This document shows, in pieces, positions 26,038 through 34,712 of a stretch of DNA of 64,000 nucleotides. Origin of the DNA: Vulcanimicrobium sp050010375 (GTDB taxonomy: Bacteria > Vulcanimicrobiota > Vulcanimicrobiia > Vulcanimicrobiales > Vulcanimicrobiaceae). Position 1 is the stretch's first letter; each line of letters opens with the position of its first letter. The stretch covers positions 3,647-67,646 of the forward strand of contig JBEKLD010000004.1 of the NCBI GenBank assembly GCA_050010375.1. Direction: 5' to 3'. Both the position numbers and the translations under genes were made by a program. The notes beneath the pieces are model-generated. The model saw only the letters and a list, made by a program, of their open reading frames with translations, was not told where the DNA came from and made no database searches.

Positions 26038-26072
26038 GAAGAAAAAGAAGCGAGCCGCGCGGCGGCTCGCTT
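26038..26072 (-). terminator. Intrinsic terminator after rpmE
   Basis: A perfect 11-bp stem (26048-26058 with 26062-26072, loop GCG) is followed on the minus strand by CTTTTTCTTCCC. It lies about 20 bases past the rpmE stop and is the clearest intrinsic terminator in the window. Confidence 0.88.
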
Positions 26073-26093
26073 CCCAGGTTCCAGGCGGGGTCG

Positions 26094-26378
26094 CTAGACG
26101 GACGCCGGCGCGGGTTCCTGGTCGCTCTGCTTGCGCGACTTGCGCGCGGCGGCTTCGGCCTTCTTCTTGTCAGCCATCGCCACGCGCTGGTTGAACTTGT
26201 CGACGCGGCCCGCGGTGTCGAGGAACTTCTGCTGCCCCGTAAAGAGCGGATGGCAGCTCGAGCAGACCTCGACCGAGATCGTCGGACGGGTCGAACCGGT
26301 GGTAAACGTGGCCCCGCAGGCGCAGCTTACCTTCGCCTCCGGATACCATTTGGGATGTCCCTGGGTCTTCACAGCCAT
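26094..26378 (-). CDS. rpmE: 50S ribosomal protein bL31 (zinc-binding type)
   Basis: bL31 of 94 residues with the zinc-binding cysteines retained: CACGATF and CSSCHPLFTGQQKF, hence the C+ paralogue type. It has the family N-terminus (KTQGHPKWYPEA) and a long Lys/Ala-rich C-terminal tail. The ATG at 26378 is annotated, but a GTG two codons later gives the more usual MK-start. There is no clear Shine-Dalgarno; instead TGATAAGAT stands immediately upstream. It is followed by an excellent terminator. Confidence 0.95.
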   Translation of the reverse strand: MAVKTQGHPKWYPEAKVSCACGATFTTGSTRPTISVEVCSSCHPLFTGQQKFLDTAGRVDKFNQRVAMADKKKAEAAARKSRKQSDQEPAPASV

Positions 26379-26396
26379 CCTATCTTATCACCGCGT

Positions 26397-26434
26397 GCAA
26401 GGGACCCCGGGACGGGGGTCCCGAGGTCCCTTGC
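26397..26434 (-). terminator. Long hairpin between the S53 protease gene and rpmE
   Basis: Sixteen paired bases with a single mismatch: GCAAGGGACC (26397-26406) with 26425-26434, and CGGGAC (26408-26413) with 26418-26423, loop of four G. It is 20 bases past the S53 stop and 18 bases before the rpmE start. There is no T-run after it, so it may terminate the protease mRNA, stabilise its 3' end, or form part of an rpmE leader. Confidence 0.5.
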
Positions 26435-26454
26435 TTCGCCAAGCGAGCGGGCGC

Positions 26455-28554
26455 CTAGACGCCCACCACTGCCTTGATCAGGTGCCGCGCGAACGGCACC
26501 CCGATCCCAGTGACCAGGTCGTAGCCGACCCCGGCAGTGTAACCGGCTCCCGGCGTCGGCGTCGGAGCCGGCCCGCAGCTGCCGTTGAGCGAGCAGCCGA
26601 CGAGCGCGTTGGTCCCGAAGGTGACGTCGTAGAACGTGTCCGGGTAGAGCGTCGCGCTGTTGTACACCGTGTAGAAGTACGGCGCGGCGTTACCGAGCCG
26701 GTAGGGCTTCGGACCACCGGCCCGCGCGCAGGCCGGGGTCTGCGCGCAAGCCTGCAGGACGAGTGCCCACATGGCGGCAGACTCGGGCGCAGCCACGCTC
26801 GTCCCACCGTAAATGGACACCTGCGTACCGGTGAAGTCGGTGTTCGCGAGCACGCCTATGCCGCTGTCCGGATCGCCTTCCAGCGAGATGTCGGGTTGCG
26901 AGCGGAAGCCGGTCGGCACGCTGGTACCGACTTGCCAGGCCGGCACGGGGGTGATCGACGAGGTCCCGCCGCCGCTCGCGCCGCCGGAGTTCGTCTGCGT
27001 TCCCCAGGCGGTGATCGGACCGACGTACTGGCCCGCGTTGTTGAGCGGAACGAAGATGCCGCCGACGGAGGTCACGCTGACGTCACCGGCCGGATACGAG
27101 ACGCACGGCGTGGTCTCGAGCGCCAACGAGTATGGTGCGCAGCCCTCAGCGCCGTCATCGCCCGAGGAGACAAAGACCGCTACCCCTTCGGCGGCGAGCG
27201 CCGCGAACTCCGAGGGGCCGAAGCCCGACGGATCGTAGTTGCCCAGCGCGTTCTGGTTGTAGAAGCCATTCAAAACCTCGGGGCCGCCGTAGCTCAGCGA
27301 GAGAATGTCCGGTCCGGTACTCCCCCCGTTGTTGTCCGCGATCGCCTGTTGGATCTCGTCATCCGATTCGGCCAAGCCTTGGTAGGTATAGCCGTAGCCG
27401 GTGCTTGGGTCCGCCGCGCACGTGTTGGTCGTCGGGTTCCCGCACTCGACGTTGACGTACGCAAGGTAGAACGAGATGTTCGCGTTGTAGGCGAGCGAGG
27501 CTTGCTCCGTGTCGATCTGCGCCTCGAAGTCCTCCGGATTGCACGTCGCCGACGGCGACTCCGAGGGCGGATAGAAGGGGTTGCTCGGGGTCGCGCACGG
27601 CGCGGTGACCGCCGGCGGCGTCGAGGTGGGTGAACCGCCGTTCGACCCGTCACCGATGTTGTTCGCCGCCGCCGCCGGCGTGACGGGAGCTTCCGTCAAC
27701 GTCGAGGTACCGCCCGTGACGCCGCCGCCCGGGAATCCGTAGGTGGCGTGGAACGCCTTGAAGTCGTGGTAGCCGAAGGTGGCATCGATCGGGCCGGTAC
27801 CGATGATCCCGATCGTGATCCCTTTGCCGGTGTAGCCGGCGGCGTACGCGCTGGTGTAGTCGAACGCCGTGGCGATCTGGAACGGCGTGTTGCCGCCGAT
27901 GGATCCGATCTGGGGCCCGCCGCTGGCGCCCTGCACGTATTGCAGATGCTTCGCGACCGGATCCAGCACCGCGTCGGCGATCGACGTAACCGGCAGTCCC
28001 TTGGCGAAGTGGATCGTCCCGCTCGGGGCGATTAGCGTGTGGCCTTCGGCGCTTTTGTAGAGCGAGAACGTCGTCCCCAGCGCCGATTGAAACTGAGCCG
28101 TCGTCCCCGCCACCGTCAGCGCGAGGCGCTGTGGATAGCCGCCCACCTTGAGACCGTACGATGCGAAATAGTTCGCCACGGTCGTATAGTCGCTCGCGCG
28201 CGCGCCGTACTGCGCGCCGATCTGACTGGCGGTGAGGAACTGCCGGTAGCGGCTGTCGGCGGGGTTGCTGGTCGCCGCCGCGTAGGCGGCGAGTCCCGGC
28301 CCGTTCTGCAGGTTGACGACGACGTGCATGACGAGCGTCCCGATGTTCATCGGGCTGTTCAACCTGGTCGTCGTCGACGTGAACCTCGTCGACGGGTAGA
28401 GGATGGAGGTCAGCGACGAGGGTGCAGCACCTTGGCTGCCGGAATTCGCCGCTGACGGCACGGTGTGCGAACCGCCACCGCCCGAGCACGCCGAGAGCGT
28501 GCCGACGAGCGCGATCGCGGCGACGCGCCGGTAGGAAAGAAGCGCGCGCATCAC
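26455..28554 (-). CDS. Sedolisin (S53) serine-carboxyl protease, predicted lipoprotein
   Basis: Acid-acting endopeptidase of the sedolisin/kumamolisin family, 699 residues. Lipobox LSAC with lipidated Cys23, then an activation pro-domain (about 55-215) and the catalytic domain. Catalytic Glu344 and Asp348 lie in EDFEAQID, the oxyanion Asp in SSGDDGA (about 466-467) and the nucleophile Ser586 in YGGTSVAAPE. A calcium site is suggested near the C-terminus (YDVTFG then AGVGYDLVTGIG). All catalytic residues are intact. It is coupled by an ATGA overlap to the unknown lipoprotein gene upstream. Confidence 0.95.
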   Translation of the reverse strand: MMRALLSYRRVAAIALVGTLSACSGGGGSHTVPSAANSGSQGAAPSSLTSILYPSTRFTSTTTRLNSPMNIGTLVMHVVVNLQNGPGLAAYAAATSNPADSRYRQFLTASQIGAQYGARASDYTTVANYFASYGLKVGGYPQRLALTVAGTTAQFQSALGTTFSLYKSAEGHTLIAPSGTIHFAKGLPVTSIADAVLDPVAKHLQYVQGASGGPQIGSIGGNTPFQIATAFDYTSAYAAGYTGKGITIGIIGTGPIDATFGYHDFKAFHATYGFPGGGVTGGTSTLTEAPVTPAAAANNIGDGSNGGSPTSTPPAVTAPCATPSNPFYPPSESPSATCNPEDFEAQIDTEQASLAYNANISFYLAYVNVECGNPTTNTCAADPSTGYGYTYQGLAESDDEIQQAIADNNGGSTGPDILSLSYGGPEVLNGFYNQNALGNYDPSGFGPSEFAALAAEGVAVFVSSGDDGAEGCAPYSLALETTPCVSYPAGDVSVTSVGGIFVPLNNAGQYVGPITAWGTQTNSGGASGGGTSSITPVPAWQVGTSVPTGFRSQPDISLEGDPDSGIGVLANTDFTGTQVSIYGGTSVAAPESAAMWALVLQACAQTPACARAGGPKPYRLGNAAPYFYTVYNSATLYPDTFYDVTFGTNALVGCSLNGSCGPAPTPTPGAGYTAGVGYDLVTGIGVPFARHLIKAVVGV

Positions 28555-29903
28555 TTGGAAGACCCTCCCCGGGAGCGGAGCGCCGCGAACCGTTGCAGCT
28601 GCGCCTTTTGGCGAACGAGGTGCTCGACGTGAGCGAGCGCGATTGAACGCGGCAGCAGCAGGCCGCCGCCGACCGACGCCGCAGCACGCGTCGTGCTCGT
28701 CGGCGCGGTCGTCGATTTCAGCGAGAGCGTCTCAGCGATCGTGATCGACTCCGCCGGAACGGTCGCGGAGTTCGACGGGTACAGCCGCGGCGCAGTACCC
28801 TGCTGATCGCTAAAGTCGTAGAACGTCTCCAGGGTATCGGAGACGACCGTGCAGACCGTACCGGGCCCGGCGATGTCGTAGGTGGCCGTGGTCTTCGTTT
28901 CGAGCGTCCCGAAGATCGCATCGGCGGTGGTGATCGTCTGCGTGATCTTGTTCGCAACCGTTCCGAAGGTGGTCGCACAGGTCGGGTCGAGCGCCTGACC
29001 GGTCGCGATGGTGTCGGTCTCGACCGAGGGCTGCGTCAGGGTGGTCGGGATCCAGTCCGGGACGGTTGACGGCGTCGTCGTATGCGACACACCGTTGTAG
29101 TAGGTGTACCCGATGCTACCGGCCGCCGGCGCCGAGAAGGTGTACAGCCGGCCGTCGAGCAGCGCGTTGAGGGTCAGGGTCCCGCTGAACGCAGGCCCGA
29201 CCGGCGAGGTGAGCGGCCCGGTCTCGAAGGCGACATCGTCGACGAAGGTGTCGGTCGAATTCAACTCGCCGTCGCACTCCGTGTAGGAGCCGTCGGTATT
29301 CACTTCACGGTCGGTGCTGACGGTCGCCGGCGTACCGGCGGACGGGCAGTTGACGCCGAGCGGCGCCACGGCCGAGGAGATCCCGGGATCGCTCTCCTTG
29401 AACGACTCCTGCGCATTGTTGGCGAAGGTACCGTTGGCTTCGGGGATGACGTCGAGCAGCCCGTTGCCGGGACCATAGTCTGTCTCGTACGTCACGCCGT
29501 TCGAGTCGGTCGCCACGACCTTCGACGCCTGCAGCTGCGTGGTGCCGTTCGCTTCGGCGTTGTACGCGACCGTCGCGTTCGTCGTGGTCGTCAGCGTGCT
29601 CAGCGAACCGGCATCTGATTCGGTCGACGTGAAGACCGACGTCGTCCCGGTCGTCGCGACCGTGACGCTCACCGTCGCGGTCGACGTCGTGATCATCGGA
29701 ACCGGCGTCGCTCCGATGAGGTTATTCGTGACGTTCTGCGTGAGCGTTCCCACGTATTGCGCCTGCAGACCGGAGCCGTTGGGCCGGTCGCTCGTTGGAA
29801 CGGGGCTCGGTCCACTCGTCGCAGGAGGCGTGGTCGTACCTCCGCATCCGGCGATGAACGCCGTCGTCCCGACGAGAAGAGCGAGCAAGCGTTTTTGAAA
29901 CAA
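28551..29903 (-). CDS. Predicted lipoprotein of unknown function
   Basis: Exported protein of 450 residues with a lipobox FIAGC (lipidated Cys20), a Pro/Thr/Ser linker, then a long Thr/Ser/Val-rich region suggestive of beta structure without catalytic motifs. It contains several isolated Cys that could form disulfides. The start is TTG with GAGG nine bases upstream; no better start exists. Its stop overlaps the start of the S53 protease, so the two are co-translated. It may be a surface partner or substrate of that protease, but nothing in the sequence proves it. Confidence 0.75.
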   Translation of the reverse strand: MFQKRLLALLVGTTAFIAGCGGTTTPPATSGPSPVPTSDRPNGSGLQAQYVGTLTQNVTNNLIGATPVPMITTSTATVSVTVATTGTTSVFTSTESDAGSLSTLTTTTNATVAYNAEANGTTQLQASKVVATDSNGVTYETDYGPGNGLLDVIPEANGTFANNAQESFKESDPGISSAVAPLGVNCPSAGTPATVSTDREVNTDGSYTECDGELNSTDTFVDDVAFETGPLTSPVGPAFSGTLTLNALLDGRLYTFSAPAAGSIGYTYYNGVSHTTTPSTVPDWIPTTLTQPSVETDTIATGQALDPTCATTFGTVANKITQTITTADAIFGTLETKTTATYDIAGPGTVCTVVSDTLETFYDFSDQQGTAPRLYPSNSATVPAESITIAETLSLKSTTAPTSTTRAAASVGGGLLLPRSIALAHVEHLVRQKAQLQRFAALRSRGGSSK

Positions 29904-30066
29904 ACGCCTACACCTCGTGCGTTAGCAGAAATGAGCAGGAGCTGGTGGGCACACTCCCCACCGGCTGATGGCCGTAACGTACTCTTCGCCGCGCTGGAGG
30001 CCTGCCGTTTCGCGCGGCAAATAGTGCGGTTTGCTTTCAGACTTTCCACATACTTGAGGAGTCCCG

Positions 30067-30681
30067 TTGAATCTGCGTCAGCTCGTGCTCGTTGGGCTCG
30101 CCGCCCTCGCCCTCGGCGGCGCCGCCGCCGCCCAGGTCGGAGCGTCGGCGTCCCAGGTACCGCCGCCGACGCCTCCGCCGCCCGGCGGCGGGCCGACTCC
30201 GTCGATCCTGATCGGCACGCCCGTCCCGGCCTACACCCCGCCCACCATCGTCACCCCGACGCCGGCCCCGAGCCCAGGCGGACGCCGTCACCGCCCCGAG
30301 CCCTCTCCGTCGGCCAGCGCCAGCGAGACGCCCGAGCCGCCGCAGTTTTCGACGATGGACGGCGTGTGGGAAGTCGCGGTCCAGCCGGTCGGCCAGCGGA
30401 CGATCTACTCCCATCTGTACCTGACCCAGAAGGCCGATCAGTTGAGCGGGACCTGGGTGCGCAACGGCAAGGAGAAGATCCCGTTCACCGGGACCTTCGA
30501 CGGCCGGCTCTTCAAACTGACCGCGGTCGCCGGATCGGTCACCTACACGCTCAATGGTTACGTGGAGAACTTTTCCGACATGGTCGGGCTGCTGACGGCG
30601 AACCCGCCGCCGACCGCGGACGCGCGCGGCGTCGGCTTCACCGCGGCCCACCGGAAGGCGTCGAAAGACAAGGTCATCTGA
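30067..30681 (+). CDS. Exported proline-rich protein of unknown function
   Basis: Protein of 204 residues: signal peptide (about 1-22, ending AAAAQ), a Pro-rich linker (about 30-95) and a compact C-terminal beta-rich domain (about 98-190) with WEVAVQPVGQRTIYSHLYLTQ and LSGTWV, reminiscent of small lipocalin-like or eight-stranded barrels that measure bound ligand. I do not recognise the family. The start is TTG five bases after GAGGAG. It is divergent from the S53 operon and four bases upstream of metY, so it may be co-transcribed with metY. Confidence 0.75.
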   Translation: MNLRQLVLVGLAALALGGAAAAQVGASASQVPPPTPPPPGGGPTPSILIGTPVPAYTPPTIVTPTPAPSPGGRRHRPEPSPSASASETPEPPQFSTMDGVWEVAVQPVGQRTIYSHLYLTQKADQLSGTWVRNGKEKIPFTGTFDGRLFKLTAVAGSVTYTLNGYVENFSDMVGLLTANPPPTADARGVGFTAAHRKASKDKVI

Positions 30682-30685
30682 GGCC

Positions 30686-31990
30686 GTGAACGATCGCGCG
30701 TTCGGCTTTCGCACGCGCGCCCTGCACGCCGGGACGCCGCCCGACGCTGAGACGGGAGCGCGTGCGCTCCCGCTGCATCTCTCGACCAGCTTCGTCTTCG
30801 ACTCGACCGAGCACGCGGCCGAACTCTTCGCGCTGCGCACCTACGGCAACATCTACACGCGCATCTCCAACCCGACCGTCGCGGCGTTCGAGGAGAAGCT
30901 GGCGAGTCTCGAAGGCGGCCTCGGCAGCGTCGCGGCAGCCAGCGGCTTGGCGGCGCAGTTGATCGCCGTCCTCGCGCTGGCCCAGGAGGGCGACCACCTC
31001 GTCGCCTCGACCAACCTCTACGGCGGGACGATCACGCAGTTCTCGGTGACGCTGCGGCGGATGGGGATCGCGACGACCTTCGTCCCCGGCGGAAAGGTCG
31101 AAGGCGTTCGCGACGCGATCCGCCCGAACACGCGCGCGGTCTTCACCGAGACGATCGGGAACCCCAGCGGTAACGTCGCCGACCTGGCCGCGCTGGCCGA
31201 CGCCGCGCACGGGGCCGGCGTCCCGTTGCTGGTCGACAACACCTTCGCCTCGCCCTACCTGTGCCGGCCGATCGAGTACGGTGCCGACGTCGTCATCCAC
31301 TCGGCGACGAAGTTCATCGGCGGCCACGGCACGGTGATCGGTGGGGCGCTGGTCGAGTCGGGTCGCTTCCCGTGGGGCGCCGGCCGGCATCCGCTGCTCT
31401 CGGAGCCGAGTCCCGGTTACCACGGGATCAACTTCGCCGAGACGTTCGGTGAGTACGCATTCCTGATGCGCGCGCGGGCCGAAGTCTTGCGTGACGTCGG
31501 CGCCTCGATCTCGCCGATGAACGCGTGGCTCTTGGTGCAGGGCCTCGAGACGCTCGCCGTGCGGATGCCGCAGCACGTCGCCAACGCGCGGGCGGTCGCG
31601 ACGTTCCTGAAGAGCCGCGACGAAGTCGCCTGGGTCGCGTACGCCGATCTGCCCGACAGCCCCGAGCGCGCGCTGGCCGCGAAGTATCTGCCGCTGGGCG
31701 CCGGCGCGGTCTTCACTTTCGGGCTGCGGGGTGGCCGCGACGCAGGCCGCGCGTTCATCGAGGCGCTCCAGTTGTGGAGCCATCTAGCCAACGTCGGCGA
31801 CGCGAAGAGCTTGGTGATCCATCCCGCGACGACGACGCATCAACAGCTCACCGACGACGAACTGCGCGCGGCCGGGATCGGTCCGGAGATGGTGCGGCTC
31901 TCGGTCGGCCTCGAAGACGTCGAGGACCTGATCTGGGATCTCGAGCGCGGCTTAGCCGCCGCGGCGAAGGTCGGGCGGGTGCAGGCATGA
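30686..31990 (+). CDS. metY: O-acetylhomoserine sulfhydrylase
   Basis: PLP enzyme of the Cys/Met metabolism family, 434 residues, forming homocysteine from O-acetylhomoserine and sulfide. The PLP lysine is in HSATKFIGGHGT (about residue 210). The long form with ALHAGTPPDAETGARALPLHLSTSF and GNPSGNVADLAALA matches MetY rather than MetB or MetC. The start is GTG at 30686. Its stop overlaps the start of a CoA-binding-domain gene, a pairing seen in many bacteria. Confidence 0.93.
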   Translation: MNDRAFGFRTRALHAGTPPDAETGARALPLHLSTSFVFDSTEHAAELFALRTYGNIYTRISNPTVAAFEEKLASLEGGLGSVAAASGLAAQLIAVLALAQEGDHLVASTNLYGGTITQFSVTLRRMGIATTFVPGGKVEGVRDAIRPNTRAVFTETIGNPSGNVADLAALADAAHGAGVPLLVDNTFASPYLCRPIEYGADVVIHSATKFIGGHGTVIGGALVESGRFPWGAGRHPLLSEPSPGYHGINFAETFGEYAFLMRARAEVLRDVGASISPMNAWLLVQGLETLAVRMPQHVANARAVATFLKSRDEVAWVAYADLPDSPERALAAKYLPLGAGAVFTFGLRGGRDAGRAFIEALQLWSHLANVGDAKSLVIHPATTTHQQLTDDELRAAGIGPEMVRLSVGLEDVEDLIWDLERGLAAAAKVGRVQA

Positions 31991-32466
31991 TCCTCGAGAC
32001 GGCTAGCGAGCGGCGCGCCTTGCTCGACCGCTCGCACACGGTCGCGATGGTCGGCGCCTCGCCCAAGCACGACCGGCCGTCGTACTTCGTCTTCTCCTAC
32101 CTGCGCACGAAGGGCAAGCTCGACGTCGTGCCGATCAACCCGACCGCGCCGGCGATCGACGGCATCCGCTCGTATCCGACCCTGGCGGCCTACGCCGCCG
32201 AACACGGACCGCCGGATATCGTCGACGTCTTCCGCCGGCCGAACGAGGCGCCGCAGGTCGTGCGCGAAGCGATCGACGTCGGCGCGAAGGCGATCTGGTT
32301 TCAGTACGGAGTCGTCAACGAAGAAGCGATTCAGCTGGCCGATCGGGCCGGCCTCGACGTCGTCGTCGACCGCTGCATCAAGGTCGAGTCGGCGCGCTTC
32401 GACGGCGGGCTCGCGCTTGGCGGCCTCAACACCGGCGTGCTGACGGCCAAACGCCGCCTCCACTGA
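31987..32466 (+). CDS. CoA-binding domain protein (YccU-like)
   Basis: Rossmann-fold CoA_binding_2 protein of 159 residues. VAMVGASPKHDRPSYFVFSYL at the N-terminus provides the nucleotide loop, with VDVFRRPNEAP and the C-terminal VVDRCIKVE completing the family pattern. Its start ATG overlaps the metY stop (ATGA), and this gene pair is recurrent, so a role connected to homocysteine synthesis or sulfur supply is likely although the biochemical activity is not established. Confidence 0.9.
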   Translation: MILETASERRALLDRSHTVAMVGASPKHDRPSYFVFSYLRTKGKLDVVPINPTAPAIDGIRSYPTLAAYAAEHGPPDIVDVFRRPNEAPQVVREAIDVGAKAIWFQYGVVNEEAIQLADRAGLDVVVDRCIKVESARFDGGLALGGLNTGVLTAKRRLH

Positions 32467-32468
32467 AC

Positions 32469-33557
32469 GTGGACGACGCCGCCGCGCTCGACGCGCGGAT
32501 CCTCGCGGCGATCGCCGCGTACGCCCTCGACGACGCGGGCTTCCTCGCGCTGGCGCGCGACCTGTTCGCCTATCAGGTCGAGCGCAACGCGCCGTATGCG
32601 GCCTACGCCCGCAGTCTCGGCTTCGATCTCGCCCGGCTGCCGGAGCGGGTCGAGGACATCCCCGCCGTCCCGGCCGCCGCCTTCAAGGAAGCGCGCCTCG
32701 CGACGTTTCCGCCGGAGCAGACCGTGCTGTGGTTCGAGACCAGCGGGACGACCCTCGGTCGCGGCGGACGGCACGAGTTTTCGACGCCGCGCCTGTACGA
32801 GGCCGCGCTGCTCGCCTCGTTCGACCGGCTTCTCTTGGGCGACGGCGCGCGGCTGCGCTACCTGCAGCTCGTCCCCGATCCGCGCGAGCGGCCGCACAGC
32901 TCGCTGGGCTTCATGATGCACGCCGTCGCGCAGGCGCGCGGCGACGGCGCCGGTGGTTGGTACCTGCACGAGGACTTGCTCGACGTCGACGGCTTCGTGC
33001 GCGACGTCGAGCGCGCGCGAGGCGACGGCATCGCGGTCTGCGTCGCCGCGACCGCGTTTGCGCTGGTCGCGTTGGTCGACGCGCTCGCCGAACGCCAGCT
33101 CGTGCTCGCGCTCCCGCAGGGTTCGCGGGTCATGGAGACCGGCGGTTTCAAGGGGCGGACCCGCATCGTCGAGCGGGCGTGGCTCTACGCGGAGACCGCG
33201 GCGCGGCTCGGTGTCCCGACCCCGGCGATCGTCGCCGAGTACGGGATGACCGAGCTCTCCTCGCAGTACTACGATGCCCCCGCGTCGCGCGCGCGAGTCG
33301 AGCCGCCGCGCGTCAAGGTGCCGCCGCCGTGGCTGCGCCCGATCGTCGTCGACGGCGAAGGCCGGCCGCTGCCGCCGGGCGTCGTCGGCGCGATTCGCCA
33401 CGTCGACCTAGCCAACCGAGGCTCGGTCGTCGCGATCGAGACCGAGGATCTCGGCGCGCTCGTCGACGGCGGCCTGATCCTGCTCGGTCGGGAGCAGGGG
33501 GCCGAACTGCGCGGCTGCTCGCTCGACGCCGAGACGTTGACCCGGAGCAAAGCATGA
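32469..33557 (+). CDS. LuxE-like acyl-protein synthetase
   Basis: Acyl-activating enzyme of 362 residues resembling LuxE, which adenylates a fatty acid and holds it as an enzyme thioester for reduction. Visible signatures: PAAAFKE (about 68-74), the phosphate-loop-like ETSGTT (90-95), METGGFKGRTR (222-232) and the adenylation motif EYGMTELSSQYY (257-268). GTG at 32469, two bases after the previous stop, fits the domain start. With the LuxC-like gene downstream it forms two of the three parts of a fatty acid reductase; no luciferase or LuxD gene is in the window. Confidence 0.85.
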   Translation: MDDAAALDARILAAIAAYALDDAGFLALARDLFAYQVERNAPYAAYARSLGFDLARLPERVEDIPAVPAAAFKEARLATFPPEQTVLWFETSGTTLGRGGRHEFSTPRLYEAALLASFDRLLLGDGARLRYLQLVPDPRERPHSSLGFMMHAVAQARGDGAGGWYLHEDLLDVDGFVRDVERARGDGIAVCVAATAFALVALVDALAERQLVLALPQGSRVMETGGFKGRTRIVERAWLYAETAARLGVPTPAIVAEYGMTELSSQYYDAPASRARVEPPRVKVPPPWLRPIVVDGEGRPLPPGVVGAIRHVDLANRGSVVAIETEDLGALVDGGLILLGREQGAELRGCSLDAETLTRSKA

Positions 33558-33615
33558 AGCCGCCGTCGTCGGCCAGAACCCCGGCTTCGTTACCCACCCC
33601 GGAGGACGCCCGTCG

Positions 33616-34695
33616 ATGAACACTTCGAAGACCGCCTATCGTACGCTGATCCTAGGTGCCTCGTACGGGTCGCTCCTGGCAACGAAACTCGCGATGGCCG
33701 GCCACGACGTTACGCTGGTCTGCCTCCCGGCCGAGGCAGAGGCGATCAACACGCGTGGCGCGCGCGTGCGGTTACCGGTCAAGGGACGCGAGGGTTTGGT
33801 CGAGATCGACTCTCGAGGGCTCACCGGGAAGCTCTCCGCGGCGGGACCCGGCGCGGTCGATCCGGCCGACTACGATCTCGTCGCACTGGCGATGCAGGAG
33901 CCGCAGTACCGCGCGCCCGGCGTGCGCGAACTGCTCGACGCGGTCGCCACCTCGGGCGTGCCCTGCATGTCGATCATGAACATGCCGCCGCTGCCGTACC
34001 TCGACCGCATCCCCGGTCTCGACACCGCTGCCTTGCATGCGGCGTACACCGATGCGACGGTCTGGCGGAACTTCAACCCGGCACGGATGACCTTGTGCAG
34101 CCCGGACCCGCAAGCGTTCCGCCCGCCCGACGAAGACGTCAACGTGCTTCAAGTGACGCTGCCGACCAACTTCAAGGCGGCGCGCTTTGAGTCCGACGCG
34201 CACACCGCGATGCTGCGGCGCATGCAGGCCGACATCGAGGCGATCCGCTACGACGCGGGTGGTGGCGCGGTCGAGCTGCCCGTCAAGCTCAAAGTGCACG
34301 ACTCCGTCTTCGTGCCGCTGGCGAAGTGGGCGATGTTGATCACCGGCAACTATCGTTGCGTCACGGCCGACGGCCCGCGCGCGATCAAGGAAGCCGTGCA
34401 TACCGACCCCGAGGAGTCGCGGGCCGTCTACGACTGGGTTCGCGCGCTGTGCGTCGCGCTAGGCGCGTCGCCCGACGATCTCGTGCCGTTCGAGAAGTAC
34501 GCCGCCGCGGCGCAAGGGCTGGTCCGGCCCTCGTCCGCCGCACGTGCGCTGTTTGCCGGCGCGCCGAACATCGAGCGCGTCGACCGGCTCGTGCAAGGGA
34601 TCGCGGCACAGAAGGGGATGCGCTCGGCGGCCCTCGACGAGACGGTCGCGCTGGTCGACGCGCAACTGGCGACCAACCGCAAACAGGTGGCCTGA
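33616..34695 (+). CDS. Ketopantoate reductase/opine dehydrogenase-like oxidoreductase
   Basis: NAD(P)-dependent protein of 359 residues. The N-terminal Rossmann motif is GASYGSLLATKLAMAGHDVTLV (G15-S-Y-G-S) and the C-terminal helical domain resembles ketopantoate reductase (region LVRPSSAARAL to NIERVDRLVQG). It departs from PanE in length (PanE is about 300) and in the central substrate region, so the substrate is probably not ketopantoate. GGAGGA precedes the ATG. It sits between the LuxE-like and LuxC-like genes on the same strand, implying a shared pathway. Confidence 0.8.
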   Translation: MNTSKTAYRTLILGASYGSLLATKLAMAGHDVTLVCLPAEAEAINTRGARVRLPVKGREGLVEIDSRGLTGKLSAAGPGAVDPADYDLVALAMQEPQYRAPGVRELLDAVATSGVPCMSIMNMPPLPYLDRIPGLDTAALHAAYTDATVWRNFNPARMTLCSPDPQAFRPPDEDVNVLQVTLPTNFKAARFESDAHTAMLRRMQADIEAIRYDAGGGAVELPVKLKVHDSVFVPLAKWAMLITGNYRCVTADGPRAIKEAVHTDPEESRAVYDWVRALCVALGASPDDLVPFEKYAAAAQGLVRPSSAARALFAGAPNIERVDRLVQGIAAQKGMRSAALDETVALVDAQLATNRKQVA

Positions 34696-34712
34696 CCGCG
34701 AGCGAGAGCGCC

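Noticed and set aside
34326..34712. Upstream extension of the LuxC-like frame
   Set aside because: It lies inside the ketopantoate-reductase-like gene and is Arg/Ala-rich; GTG at 34713 starts the domain.
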